DNA from: Psychromonas ingrahamii 37
GTDB taxonomy: Bacteria; Pseudomonadota; Gammaproteobacteria; Enterobacterales; Psychromonadaceae
NCBI RefSeq assembly: GCF_000015285.1
Contig: NC_008709.1
Span: 2,914,001 to 2,978,000 of the forward strand
DNA length: 64,000 nucleotides
Direction: 5' to 3'
Shown one piece after another: positions 48,284 through 57,802 of this stretch (its first letter is position 1; the number at the start of each line of letters is the position of its first letter). The position numbers and the translations under genes are program-made. The notes under the pieces are model-generated. The model was not told the origin of the DNA. It ran no database searches and saw nothing but the letters and a program-made list of their open reading frames with translations.

Positions 48284-50086
48284 ATGTTAACTAACCTTCC
48301 CTTTACCATAGATGCTTTGCACCAGGCCTATCGTCAAGGGGTCAGTGCTGATCAAGTGATCCGTGAATCACTAACGCGTCTTTCAAATATCGCAGATGAA
48401 GGTATTTATCTGTATGTTGCCAGTGATTCACAGTTGTCGAAGGCTGTTGCAGATCTTGGTCCCTTCGATCTTACGCTAAAGCCGTTATGGGGAATTCCCT
48501 TTGCCGTCAAAGATAATATTGATGCAGTAGATATGCCTACGACTGCGGCCTGCAAGGCGTTTAGTTATATTGCCAGGCAAGATGCTTATGTGGTTTCTTT
48601 ATTGAAACAGGCAGGGGCAATCCTTATTGGTAAAACCAATTTAGATCAATTTGCAACCGGTTTAGTGGGTTTAAGAACACCTTATCCCGCACCTAAAAAT
48701 GCAATTGATGCAAAACTAGTACCCGGTGGTTCTAGTTCGGGGTCAGCGGTGGCAGTGGCACATGGGCAAGTCTGCTTTTCACTTGGAACTGATACTGCAG
48801 GTTCAGGGCGCATACCTGCAGCCCTCAATAATATTGTCGGCCTCAAACCGACGCTGGGCAGTATCTCCAGCCGAGGAGTGATCCCCGCCTGTCGTTCACT
48901 CGACACAGTATCGATATTGGCGCTTACTGTTGAAAATGCTGCACAAGTGTATGCTTGCTGTCGATACTACGATCAACAAGATCCCTTTTCTAAACCCTAT
49001 CACGGCCCTGCTAAGCAGAATATACCCGTTAATTTTACTGTTGCAGTCCCTGATTCAGAAAGCCTGATATTAGATGAACCCGCTCAAAAGAAAGCTTATG
49101 AGCAAGCCCTTAACTACTGGCGACAAAAAGGCGCGAAGCTGGTTGAAATTGACTTTAAACCTTTTTATGAAGTCTCTAAATTATTATATGAAGGCCCCTG
49201 GGTTGCGGAAAGACTCGCGGCATTAGCGCCTTTTATGGCAAAGCATCGCAGCGCGCTGTATCCGGTAACTTGTGAGATTATTGAATCTGCGCATAAATTC
49301 TCCGCAAGTGATGCATTTAATGCCTACTATCGCCTGCGGGCACTTTCCAGGCAAATAGCGTCAATACTAACCAAGATCGACGTCATCTGTGTTCCGTCAA
49401 TGCCGGGGCTAGTTTACAAAAGTGACATAGAGGTCGACCCTATAGGCCCAAATAGTCGTCTCGGCACTTACACTAACTTTGTTAATTTACTTGATTTATG
49501 TGCTATCGCGATACCGGGAAAAACGCGTAGCGATGGTTATCCATCAAGCATTACGCTTATTGCACAAAATGGTTGTGATGCCTTTATTCATGCGCTGGCA
49601 GCTGATTATCATGCAAATCAAGGTGATTATTTAGGTGCAACAAGTCATAAAATCCCCGTTCCTGATCGCCTCACAACGACCACTAATATAATGCAAATGA
49701 CAAGTAACCATGAAATAGCGATTGCGGTCGTAGGAGCACATATGACGAACCTCCCGCTTAATCACCAACTAACAGATAAAGGAGGTCGTTTTCTGACCTC
49801 TGCCCAGACAGATTCACACTATCGTTTATACCAACTTGGTAATCGTCCAGGGCTTATTAGAGATGATGATGGGCAGATAATTGACCTTGAAGTCTGGGCC
49901 TTACCCAAAAACAAGATCGGTGATTTGATTGCCCAAATACCCTCACCCCTCAGCATTGGTTCGATTACGCTGTCAGATAAGCAACAAGTAAAAGGTTTTT
50001 TATGTGAGCCTCATGGGCTCAAAGATAGCCGTGACATTACTCATTTCGGCGGGTGGCGAGCATTTTGCCAAGCTGAAAGTCTTTAG
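48284..50086 (+). CDS. atzF: Allophanate hydrolase
   Basis: Hydrolyses allophanate to ammonia and CO2, the last step of urea-amidolyase and cyanuric acid/biuret pathways; cytoplasmic. 600 residues, full length. The amidase-signature domain (about 1-450) carries Lys76 in GIPFAVKDNID, the GGSSSGSAVAVA motif (148-159) and Ser174 in GTDTAGSGR, the expected Lys-cisSer-Ser triad. The C-terminal domain (about 470-600, IAVVGAHMTNLPLN to FGGWRAF) is typical of true allophanate hydrolases and separates this from generic amidases. No urea carboxylase, biuret hydrolase or AtzD is in the window. The peptide-type ABC importer follows 38 bp later and may be co-transcribed. Confidence 0.93.
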   Translation: MLTNLPFTIDALHQAYRQGVSADQVIRESLTRLSNIADEGIYLYVASDSQLSKAVADLGPFDLTLKPLWGIPFAVKDNIDAVDMPTTAACKAFSYIARQDAYVVSLLKQAGAILIGKTNLDQFATGLVGLRTPYPAPKNAIDAKLVPGGSSSGSAVAVAHGQVCFSLGTDTAGSGRIPAALNNIVGLKPTLGSISSRGVIPACRSLDTVSILALTVENAAQVYACCRYYDQQDPFSKPYHGPAKQNIPVNFTVAVPDSESLILDEPAQKKAYEQALNYWRQKGAKLVEIDFKPFYEVSKLLYEGPWVAERLAALAPFMAKHRSALYPVTCEIIESAHKFSASDAFNAYYRLRALSRQIASILTKIDVICVPSMPGLVYKSDIEVDPIGPNSRLGTYTNFVNLLDLCAIAIPGKTRSDGYPSSITLIAQNGCDAFIHALAADYHANQGDYLGATSHKIPVPDRLTTTTNIMQMTSNHEIAIAVVGAHMTNLPLNHQLTDKGGRFLTSAQTDSHYRLYQLGNRPGLIRDDDGQIIDLEVWALPKNKIGDLIAQIPSPLSIGSITLSDKQQVKGFLCEPHGLKDSRDITHFGGWRAFCQAESL

Positions 50087-50124
50087 TTACACATTTTCTA
50101 CATTTTTCTATCTATGGAGCGATT

Positions 50125-51759
50125 ATGCTAAATAATCTAAAAAGTAAAATAAAATTACCAACCAAAGCGGGCTTGTATGCTTTGCTGGCTGTCTCCGTAT
50201 CAGGTGTTTTATCATCTGGTGCGCATGCGGTTTCACGAGAAAATACCCTGGTCGTTGTATCAGGAGCAAGTATTAACAGCTTAGATATTCACCGTGCAGG
50301 CACTAATCGCGCAAGTTATCAGGTAGCGGTCAATATGTATGACCGTCTGGTGACGTTCAATATCAAAGATAGTGGCAATGGTAGCCTCAAATACGACTCA
50401 GAAATGATTAAACCTGAACTTGCTAAGAGTTGGGAGCTTGTCGATGATGGTATGAGTTATTTATTCCATTTACGTGAAGATGCTATTTTCTGGGATGGTA
50501 CACCGGTCACTGCAAGCGACGTAAAATGGTCCTTTGACCGCGCCGTCAGTCTTGGTGGTTTTCCAACGGTACAAATGAAAGCGGGAGGCCTCATATCACC
50601 AGAGCAATTTGAAGCAGTAGACGCACACACCTTTAAAATAAAAATGCAACAAGCCAGTAAACTGACCTTGCCGGATCTGGCTGTGCCAATCCCCATTGTT
50701 ATTAATGCTGATATCGCTAAAAAGCATGTCACTAAAGATGATCCATGGGCAACAGAATACCTGCACAAAACCCCAGCAGGGGGTGGTGCCTATATGCTTG
50801 AGCGCTGGACGCCGGGTCAACAACTGGTCTACAAACGTTTCGACAAGTGGAAAAGTGGCTCTTTACCAAAAATGGAGCGTGTAATTGTACGTGAAGTTCC
50901 CAGTGCAGCAACCCGCCGTGCTTTAATTGAACGTGGCGATGCCGACGTAGCACTTAGCCTTTCAGCAAAAGATGTAAAAGAGCTTAAAAGTAATAATAAT
51001 CTTAAGGTTGCTAGCTCTAACATAGATAATACTTTGCATGCCTTAGGGATGAATATGAAATTTGAACCCTTTAAGCATATCAAAGTTCGACAAGCCATTG
51101 CTTATGCTATTCCCTATCAGCAAATTTTTGATGTGGCAGCCTACGGGATAGGTGAACCTATGTGGGGACGTGATAGCAAATATGCTACTTCAGCTGTCTG
51201 GCCTCAACCTTTCCCGTATCACACAGATTTAGCTAAAGCCAAAGCTTTGCTTGCAGAAGCGGGTTACGCAGATGGTTTCAGTGTCCCGATTTCAATCAAC
51301 CTGGGCTTTGCTCAGTGGACAGAACCAACAGCACTACTTATTCAAGAAAATCTAAAGGCAATCGGCATTGATGCACCTGTTAATAAGATCCCAGGCGCTA
51401 GCTGGCGTACGAAAGCTTTGGTTGAAAAGGGCTTAGAGTTACACCTGAAGAACTTTGGCGGTTGGCTTAACTATCCGGATTATTACTTCTATTGGGCATA
51501 CATTAAAGGTCATCTATTTAACTCTATGAACTATGATAATACCGAAATTAAGACCTTAGTTGACAGTACACTGAATATGCCAATCGATGACAAGCAATAT
51601 ACTCAAAACGTTTTACGAATGATCGATATAGCAACGGATGAAGTGCCAATGATTCCTTTATGGCAGCCATCACTTGATGTTGTTATGCAAAAAAATGTAA
51701 GTGGCTATGTGAATTGGTTTCACCGCCAGTTGGATATTCGTACCTTTAGCAAGGAGTAA
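50125..51759 (+). CDS. ABC transporter substrate-binding protein, peptide/nickel family (SBP_bac_5)
   Basis: Periplasmic receptor of the importer encoded next. 544 residues. Signal peptide to about Ala36 (GAHAVSREN). SBP_bac_5 features: IKPELAKSWELVDDGMSYLF near 94, LREDAIFWDGTPVTASDVKWSFDRAV near 115, AGGGAYMLERWTPGQQLVYKR near 218, and KHIKVRQAIAYAIPYQQI near 318. The family carries peptides, nickel, opines and other solutes; the pairing with allophanate hydrolase suggests a ureido or amide compound, but this is inference. GGAG precedes the ATG. Permease genes start 8 bases after its stop. Confidence 0.92.
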   Translation: MLNNLKSKIKLPTKAGLYALLAVSVSGVLSSGAHAVSRENTLVVVSGASINSLDIHRAGTNRASYQVAVNMYDRLVTFNIKDSGNGSLKYDSEMIKPELAKSWELVDDGMSYLFHLREDAIFWDGTPVTASDVKWSFDRAVSLGGFPTVQMKAGGLISPEQFEAVDAHTFKIKMQQASKLTLPDLAVPIPIVINADIAKKHVTKDDPWATEYLHKTPAGGGAYMLERWTPGQQLVYKRFDKWKSGSLPKMERVIVREVPSAATRRALIERGDADVALSLSAKDVKELKSNNNLKVASSNIDNTLHALGMNMKFEPFKHIKVRQAIAYAIPYQQIFDVAAYGIGEPMWGRDSKYATSAVWPQPFPYHTDLAKAKALLAEAGYADGFSVPISINLGFAQWTEPTALLIQENLKAIGIDAPVNKIPGASWRTKALVEKGLELHLKNFGGWLNYPDYYFYWAYIKGHLFNSMNYDNTEIKTLVDSTLNMPIDDKQYTQNVLRMIDIATDEVPMIPLWQPSLDVVMQKNVSGYVNWFHRQLDIRTFSKE

Positions 51760-51767
51760 GCAATCCA

Positions 51768-52793
51768 ATGTTGTATGACAAAGCTACTTTAATTCTAAAA
51801 CGTTTATTGTTAGCGATCCCGACGCTATTGGGGGTGCTAGTCATCTCCTTTAGCCTTACTCGCGCACTTCCTGGTGATCCGGCAGTCTATTTTGCCGGCG
51901 CTATGGCCGATGAGGCTTCTATACAGCAAGTGCGTGAACAACTCGGTCTTGATCGTACTTTAGCGTATCAATTTATTGCCTACTGTAAAAACCTGGCTCA
52001 AGGAGAGCTAGGTCAAAGCCTAAGCACCGGCCAAAGTGTCAGCAGCGAAATAAGTACCCGTTTACCAGCTTCTCTGGAATTAACCCTGTTTGCCTTATTT
52101 ATTGCTCTGGTCACCTCCATTCCATTGGGGATACTCTCAGCACTTAAGCCAAATACATGGATTGATCATCTTTGTCGAATATTGGTCACCGCGGGGGCTT
52201 CAACGCCGATTTTCTTTAGCGGGCTATTTTTGATGTTTGTATTCTATTATTTGTTAGGTTGGGCACCCTCCCCCATCGGGCGGCTAGATTTTATTTATTT
52301 AGCCCCTACACATGTCACCGGGTTCTTTACTATTGATGCGCTTTTAGAAGCCGATTTTGAAACTTTTTACGCAGCACTCTCGCAATTGATTTTGCCCGCA
52401 ATCACGTTAGCTTTGTGTGCTTTGGCACCTATTGCAAGAATGACTCGTTCGTCAATGATAACCGCACTTGGCAGTGAGTACGTTAAGGCTGCTAAAGCCA
52501 ATGGTATCAAGTCCTCGGTACGCATTTATGTTTATGCGCTACAAAATGCATCTCTGCCATTATTAACTGTAATAGGTTTAGTTTTTGGTTTCCTGCTTGG
52601 CGGTAATGTATTAGTTGAAAAAGTTTACTCTTGGCCAGGGGTTGGAACATTTGCAATTGATGCCTTAGTCGCCTCAGATTATGCGGCAATTCAAGGGTTT
52701 GTCCTTATTATGGCGGTATTGTTTGTCTCTCTTAATCTTATTATTGACATTCTTTACACACTCTTTGATCCAAGGATGGGACGTAATGAATAG
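51768..52793 (+). CDS. ABC transporter permease, DppB/OppB type
   Basis: First membrane subunit of the peptide-type importer. 341 residues, about six helices. MLYDKATLILKRLLLAIPTL start, then LPGDPAVYFAG and IQQVREQLGLDRTL, typical of the DppB N terminus. The coupling motif is ITALGSEYVKAAKANGIKSS near 230-250. GNVLVEKVYSWPGVG near 285 is highly conserved in this family. AAGGAG lies 12 bases before the ATG. Its stop overlaps the next permease start by 8 bases. Confidence 0.93.
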   Translation: MLYDKATLILKRLLLAIPTLLGVLVISFSLTRALPGDPAVYFAGAMADEASIQQVREQLGLDRTLAYQFIAYCKNLAQGELGQSLSTGQSVSSEISTRLPASLELTLFALFIALVTSIPLGILSALKPNTWIDHLCRILVTAGASTPIFFSGLFLMFVFYYLLGWAPSPIGRLDFIYLAPTHVTGFFTIDALLEADFETFYAALSQLILPAITLALCALAPIARMTRSSMITALGSEYVKAAKANGIKSSVRIYVYALQNASLPLLTVIGLVFGFLLGGNVLVEKVYSWPGVGTFAIDALVASDYAAIQGFVLIMAVLFVSLNLIIDILYTLFDPRMGRNE

Positions 52794-53652
52794 CGTGACT
52801 ATAGCTCAAGAAAACTTAATACAACGCCTGTGGTATTTAGCACGCAAAAATCCACTTTCTTTACTTTCATTAGCACTCTTTGGTATGTATGTTTTTGTCG
52901 CGTTAACCGCTAATTACTGGGTGCCCTTTGAACCCCTTAAGAGTAATACGGCTATTGCTCTAGAAGCGCCAAATTTAATTCATTTATTTGGTACTGATCA
53001 CCTTGGCAGAGATGTATTTTCGCGAGTAATGGTCGCAACGCGCCTTGATCTTGGCATTGCAGTCTATGCCGTTTCTATCAGTTTTGTAATAGGTACCACA
53101 CTTGGCAGTATTGCTGCCTATTTTGGTGGCTGGTATGAACGAATTATTGGCCGGGTAGCTGATATTGTACTGGCGTTTCCACTTTTCGTTCTGGCAATGG
53201 GGATAGTGGCGGTGATGGGGAATTCACTGATAAACGTCATTTATGCGACAGCTATTATTAATATTCCATTTTATATCCGTATCGCCCGGGCTGAAGTCAG
53301 TATCCAACGTGATCGGCAATATGTTCAGGCCGCATTGTTGTCGGGTAATAGCCATATGCGTACGTTACTTTATCATATTTTCCCTAACTGTTTACCAAAT
53401 CTAGTGGTACAGATATCGACCAATATGGGCTGGGCAATTCTAAATGCGGCGGGTTTGTCATTTATTGGTTTAGGTGTACGCCCTCCTGCAGCAGAGTGGG
53501 GGATTTTAGTCGCAGAGGGAGCCGATTACATTATTTCAGGTCAATGGTGGTTGGTACTTTTCCCCGGCTTGATTCTTATGTTAGCAGTGTTTAGTTTTAA
53601 CCTGCTTGGTGACACTTTACGTGATCTGGTTGACCCGCAGAAAAGGAGCTAA
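52786..53652 (+). CDS. ABC transporter permease, DppC/OppC type
   Basis: Second membrane subunit. 288 residues from ATG 52786 (MNSVTIAQENLIQ); a longer frame from 52681 lies within the preceding gene. Conserved parts: HLFGTDHLGRDVFSRVMVATR near 65-85 (TD.LGRD.FSR is a family hallmark), the EAA-type loop QYVQAALLSGNSHMRTLLYH near 178, and GLSFIGLGVRPPAAEWG near 222. AAGGATG precedes the start. The ATPase gene begins 2 bases after its stop. Confidence 0.93.
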   Translation: MNSVTIAQENLIQRLWYLARKNPLSLLSLALFGMYVFVALTANYWVPFEPLKSNTAIALEAPNLIHLFGTDHLGRDVFSRVMVATRLDLGIAVYAVSISFVIGTTLGSIAAYFGGWYERIIGRVADIVLAFPLFVLAMGIVAVMGNSLINVIYATAIINIPFYIRIARAEVSIQRDRQYVQAALLSGNSHMRTLLYHIFPNCLPNLVVQISTNMGWAILNAAGLSFIGLGVRPPAAEWGILVAEGADYIISGQWWLVLFPGLILMLAVFSFNLLGDTLRDLVDPQKRS

Positions 53653-53654
53653 TA

Positions 53655-55388
53655 ATGCATAAGCATAAGCAGAAACAGAAGCATAACAATAATAACAAAG
53701 GTGTCTTACTCAGTATCAGTAATCTGTCTATCGATTTTGAAACGAGTAAGGGTACTGTTAGGGCCGTTGAAGATGTCAGCTTTACCTTATCTAAGGGGGA
53801 AATATTAGCACTGGTTGGAGAAAGCGGCAGCGGCAAATCGGTTACAGCTTATAGTATACTTAACCTGCTGGATCAAAATGGTCGTTTAGCTGCGGGAGAG
53901 ATAATCTATCATGGTATGTCTTTACACAATGCCGATAGCCAACTGCTTAGTGAGGTTCGTGGTAGAGAAATAGCCATGATTTTCCAGAACCCGATGTCAA
54001 CGTTAAATCCTATCCGTAAAGTGGGCGAACATTTGCGCGATATGCTGCGTACTCATGGCTACCCATCTTGGTCAACAATAGATGCTGAAATAGAAAAACT
54101 GCTGCATCAGGTCGAGATTTTAGATGTTGAGCGAGTGAAAAATGCTTATCCCTTTGAACTGAGTGGTGGCATGTGCCAACGGGTGATGATAGCACTGGCA
54201 TTAGTGTGTCGCTCTCGAATGTTAATTGCCGATGAGCCGACAACCGGCCTTGATGTAACAACTCAAAAATCTATAATGAATCTTATTCATAACCTTGTAA
54301 AAGAAGAGGGACTCGCCGTTATTTTAATCACTCATGATCTTAGCCTTGCAGCACAGTACTGCGATAAGTTTGTTGTGATGGAAAAAGGCCGAGTAGTAGA
54401 GCAGAATAGCCGAGACAAATTTTTTAGTGAATCCAAGCATCCATATACCCAAAAATTATTATTGGCGACACCATCAAGAAGTGCTTCGGTAGCCGGTCTG
54501 ACGGCTCAATCCCCCTCCTATCTTAAGCTACCAGAGCCCGTTATTCCTAAGCAGCCTCTGCTTGAAGTACACGGACTGCGTAAAATATATGGCCAAAATA
54601 AAAAATCTTGGTTGCCCTATCAATCATCGACTAGCGAATTTGTGGCCGTTGCGGGCAGTGATTTTAGTATTTTTCCTGGAGAATGCGTTGGTTTAGTCGG
54701 CGGCTCCGGGTGTGGGAAATCGACCACCACTCGAATGTTAAGTCGTTTAGAGGATCCCTCTGCCGGGCGTATAGTCTTTGATGGTATTGATATTACTCAG
54801 GTATCCAGCCATGATTTTATAAAACACCCTCTGCGTAAAGAAATACAAATGGTTTTTCAAGACCCGACAGGATCGTTAAACCCGCGCCATTCAGTACTCG
54901 ACTTAATTGCTGAACCACTATTACGACTTGGCCCAAAAATGAAAAGGACAGAGATTAACAGTAAAGTGCATAGTTTGGCCGAACAGGTTGGTTTACCCTT
55001 AACCCTTATTGATCGTTTACCGCACCAATTAAGTGGCGGACAAAAGGCGAGAGTAGGCATTGCACGCGCGATCGCACTTGAACCTAAGTTATTGATTTTA
55101 GATGAGCCGACCTCCGCATTAGATGTTTCCGTACAGGCCACGGTATTACAGTTACTAGAGCACTTTCGGCGCAAGCTTGGTTTAAGTTACTTATTTGTAA
55201 GCCATGATTTGCACGTTGTTAAAATGCTCAGTCAGCGAATATTGGTAATGAAAGAGGGGGAAATAATTGAGCAAGGCGATACTGAAACGGTGATGAATAG
55301 TTCAGTACACCCTTATACTAAAGCATTGATGGACGCTATACCGATAGAAACTGAACAACAGATGATAAATAAGCAAGAGTGCGCTTAA
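53655..55388 (+). CDS. Fused double ATP-binding subunit of the peptide-type ABC importer (DppD-DppF fusion)
   Basis: Energises the importer; both nucleotide-binding domains are in one 577-residue chain, as in GsiA or YejF. Domain 1: Walker A GESGSGKSVT near 55, signature LSGGMCQR near 168, Walker B LIADEPTTGLDV near 191. Domain 2: GGSGCGKSTTTR near 348, LSGGQKAR near 457, LLILDEPTSALDV near 480. Oligopeptide-type C-terminal segments (KHPYTQKLL, VHPYTKALMDAIP) follow each domain. The start is set by AGGAG 6 bases upstream, so the odd His/Lys/Gln/Asn-rich leader (MHKHKQKQKHNNNN) is translated. Last gene of the plus-strand block. Confidence 0.94.
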   Translation: MHKHKQKQKHNNNNKGVLLSISNLSIDFETSKGTVRAVEDVSFTLSKGEILALVGESGSGKSVTAYSILNLLDQNGRLAAGEIIYHGMSLHNADSQLLSEVRGREIAMIFQNPMSTLNPIRKVGEHLRDMLRTHGYPSWSTIDAEIEKLLHQVEILDVERVKNAYPFELSGGMCQRVMIALALVCRSRMLIADEPTTGLDVTTQKSIMNLIHNLVKEEGLAVILITHDLSLAAQYCDKFVVMEKGRVVEQNSRDKFFSESKHPYTQKLLLATPSRSASVAGLTAQSPSYLKLPEPVIPKQPLLEVHGLRKIYGQNKKSWLPYQSSTSEFVAVAGSDFSIFPGECVGLVGGSGCGKSTTTRMLSRLEDPSAGRIVFDGIDITQVSSHDFIKHPLRKEIQMVFQDPTGSLNPRHSVLDLIAEPLLRLGPKMKRTEINSKVHSLAEQVGLPLTLIDRLPHQLSGGQKARVGIARAIALEPKLLILDEPTSALDVSVQATVLQLLEHFRRKLGLSYLFVSHDLHVVKMLSQRILVMKEGEIIEQGDTETVMNSSVHPYTKALMDAIPIETEQQMINKQECA

Positions 55389-55495
55389 TGTAAAATATCG
55401 ATACATGATTGACGAACAATTATAGCTTGTAGTCCATCAAGACTATTTTTGTGACTTAATCTGAGTTTGAGTTAATAAACGTTTTACTTAATAGT

Positions 55496-55524
55496 AACCC
55501 CGCCATAAATGCATGACGGGGTTT
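55496..55524 (+). terminator. Terminator after the ABC operon
   Basis: AACCCCGCCAT and ATGACGGGGTT arms (one mismatch), followed by TTT, 108 bp after the ATPase stop. Confidence 0.75.
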
Positions 55525-55607
55525 TACGGCTAAGCGGTTAAAAAGATAATAGGTTTAATTTTAGACCACTAATACATTGAGCTAGTATCGGTGACAACCC
55601 GATTATT

Positions 55608-56459
55608 TCAAACAACTTGTTGTTGTAGAAAAATGATTTTATTGTTGGACAATCCCTTCAAAGACCCAGTTTTTTCAAGCAGGCTTACTAGCGTTTGAAA
55701 ATGATAAGCCCTGCTGTCATACAATGCGACAACCAATTGATCTCCAGATGATAGATAATGCTGCTCGCCATAATCACTGTAACGGGTTGCACCGATCGAG
55801 ATTAAAATTTGCTCTGGATAATCAGCTTGTGAGAGTAGATCTTGTATATTATGCAGTGCGTTTTTATCCTGTTGTTGCCGGATTTGTTTTAATAACCACT
55901 GCAGCAATGCCTGATAAAAATAAGTGTATTCTGTAATTGCTGTATCTTGCCCACATAATTGCCATTGTCCATTAGATTGATGAAATCCGCACAGTCTAAA
56001 ATGATCAAGCTCACCGCCCTCTACAAAATTATCAATCGGAATGTCATGTTCAGCAATACCTTTAGTCGCGATGCCCCAGTTTTTTTTCTCCGCTAATTTG
56101 CCTACGCTGGCATTTCGATAAGTGGCATCATTGATAACTGTCATCGAAATAGCAGTAAGCTGCGTGACGTCACCCTCTGCATTATAAACGACAGCGAGTT
56201 TGAGCCCTAATTCCGCCTCCATTTGCACCTTAGCGTCCAGCGCCTTCGGTAAGTGCAGTTGAGTCGATGAATACGGCATACAAGTGAGATAAGCGGATTT
56301 TGCATTGGCGACAAAAAAGGGAAATAAGGCTTGCGGTTTTGCTGCGTCATCAATTGCACTTAACCCATTTATCTCGCCTGTTTGCTGTAAATGACCTGCC
56401 GAATTTCCGGCAATACCCAGACCAAATAAAGGGGTGAATAATTTTTTAGGATCCGTCAT
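55608..56459 (-). CDS. DUF5718-like protein of unknown function
   Basis: 283 residues. The opening LFTPLFGLGIAGNSAGHLQQTGE recalls proteins annotated DUF5718; assignment is from memory of the family. The rest (EAELGLKLAVVYN, ISMTVINDATYRNAS, QILISIGATRYSDYGEQHYLSSGDQ) is reminiscent of the fumarylacetoacetate-hydrolase fold: an acidic ExE-type metal region, then a substrate lid. That similarity is inference. No signal peptide. It lies 74 bp after the M20 amidohydrolase in the same direction, so it may be the last gene of the ureide operon or have its own promoter. Confidence 0.65.
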   Translation of the reverse strand: MTDPKKLFTPLFGLGIAGNSAGHLQQTGEINGLSAIDDAAKPQALFPFFVANAKSAYLTCMPYSSTQLHLPKALDAKVQMEAELGLKLAVVYNAEGDVTQLTAISMTVINDATYRNASVGKLAEKKNWGIATKGIAEHDIPIDNFVEGGELDHFRLCGFHQSNGQWQLCGQDTAITEYTYFYQALLQWLLKQIRQQQDKNALHNIQDLLSQADYPEQILISIGATRYSDYGEQHYLSSGDQLVVALYDSRAYHFQTLVSLLEKTGSLKGLSNNKIIFLQQQVV

Positions 56460-56533
56460 AAAGTCACTTTTATTGTCTTTAAGTTTAACGTCAAGTGCCT
56501 TTATTATTTTATTAATAAAAGCGCATTAATGAA

Positions 56534-57769
56534 TTAGTTCGTGTATTCGCCAGCCATTTTATTGATCATGCCGATTAAACAATCCAGTGCAATACCAACG
56601 TCGTCTTGTAATACCTGCTCTCTGGGATGATGACTGATGCCTTTTTCACAGCGTACAAACAACATGCCAATATCGGTGATTTGGGTCATCACCATGGCAT
56701 CATGGCCTGCGCCGCTAGCAAGATAAAATGCCGCCTGCCCGGTTTTTTTTTCAACAACGCTCCCCCACAATGTCTGTAATTTTTCAGCGCAGGGAACCGC
56801 CTGCGCCTGATACAATTGCTGACTTTGCATTTGTAAATTACGACGTTGCGCAATCACCTCCAACTGCTTAAGCAATGCAACGCTGCAGGACTCTAATGTC
56901 GCTTGTCTCAGACTACGAATGTCCAGTGTAAACAGCACCTCACCGGGGATAACATTGACGGCACCAGGACTAACGTCACATTTCCCGACCGTCGCAACGA
57001 CATCATGCTGCTGCGCAAAAATCTCAATGGCAAGGATCATTTCCGCTGCGCCACAGAGTGCATCCTGGCGCATATCAATCGGCACAGTACCGGCATGCCC
57101 GGCCATTCCACTGAGGGTCAATTGATAACGTTTTGCGCCCGCAATGCCGGTCACGACACCAACGGCTAAATCCTGTTCTTCCAATACCGGACCCTGCTCA
57201 ATATGCACTTCTAAATAAGCTAAGGTGTCCTGTGGCTTGCGTGCATCACTGCCAGCCAGATTAGCAGGCAGACCAAAATTAACTAACGCTTCTGCCATGG
57301 TCAGATTATTCTTGTCTTTAACATTTAACCATTCAGGTTGAAAACAACCTGCCACACTGCTTGAGCCAATCAAGGTGGTATTAAAACGCGTGCCCTCTTC
57401 ATCGGCAAAAGCCACCACATCAACATGAAAGGGTAATGCCACTTCCGCCAAAGCAGACAAAGCTTCAATACCCAGTAATACCCCTAAATTGCCGTCATAC
57501 TTTCCCGCATTGGCAACCGTATCGCTGTGTGAACCAATAATTAAGGTGGCTAATGTCGGGTTAGCAGAAACTTTACGCCCCCATTGATTACCTACGCTGT
57601 CCTGCCAGGTTTCAAGTTCTGCCTGCTCCATCCATGACCCTAATTGCTGGTGTGCCTGCGCATGTTCAGGGGTCAGATAAGCACGTGTTAAGCCGCCCTG
57701 CATTGAGCTGAATACAGCAAGCTGATCAGATTGTTGCATAATTTTTCTGGCGCCATCTTCCATTATCAT
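56534..57769 (-). CDS. M20-family allantoate amidohydrolase / N-carbamoyl amino acid hydrolase-like protein
   Basis: Zn- or Mn-dependent hydrolase of the hydantoinase/carbamoylase family, cutting ureido groups; in this setting probably allantoate to (S)-ureidoglycine, CO2 and ammonia. Start taken at 57769, because AAGGAG lies 6 bases upstream; an ATG 11 codons earlier abuts the previous stop. 411 residues, normal length. Metal ligands: His81 in GSHSDT, Asp92 in KYDGNLG, FADEEGTRF (Glu124/125), EVHIEQGP, and SGAGHDAM near the C terminus. QQWTSVG-type dimerisation insert is typical of the family. It follows the ureidoglycine aminotransferase, which supports allantoate; carbamoyl amino acids remain possible. 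Confidence 0.85.
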   Translation of the reverse strand: MIMEDGARKIMQQSDQLAVFSSMQGGLTRAYLTPEHAQAHQQLGSWMEQAELETWQDSVGNQWGRKVSANPTLATLIIGSHSDTVANAGKYDGNLGVLLGIEALSALAEVALPFHVDVVAFADEEGTRFNTTLIGSSSVAGCFQPEWLNVKDKNNLTMAEALVNFGLPANLAGSDARKPQDTLAYLEVHIEQGPVLEEQDLAVGVVTGIAGAKRYQLTLSGMAGHAGTVPIDMRQDALCGAAEMILAIEIFAQQHDVVATVGKCDVSPGAVNVIPGEVLFTLDIRSLRQATLESCSVALLKQLEVIAQRRNLQMQSQQLYQAQAVPCAEKLQTLWGSVVEKKTGQAAFYLASGAGHDAMVMTQITDIGMLFVRCEKGISHHPREQVLQDDVGIALDCLIGMINKMAGEYTN

Positions 57770-57802
57770 AGCGTCTCCTTTTCCATATTTACCATTGTTC
57801 AT

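Noticed and set aside
52681-52785. Longer start for the DppC-type permease
   Set aside because: It would overlap the first permease by more than 100 bp and add a spurious hydrophobic segment; ATG 52786 has a ribosome site and a usual N terminus.
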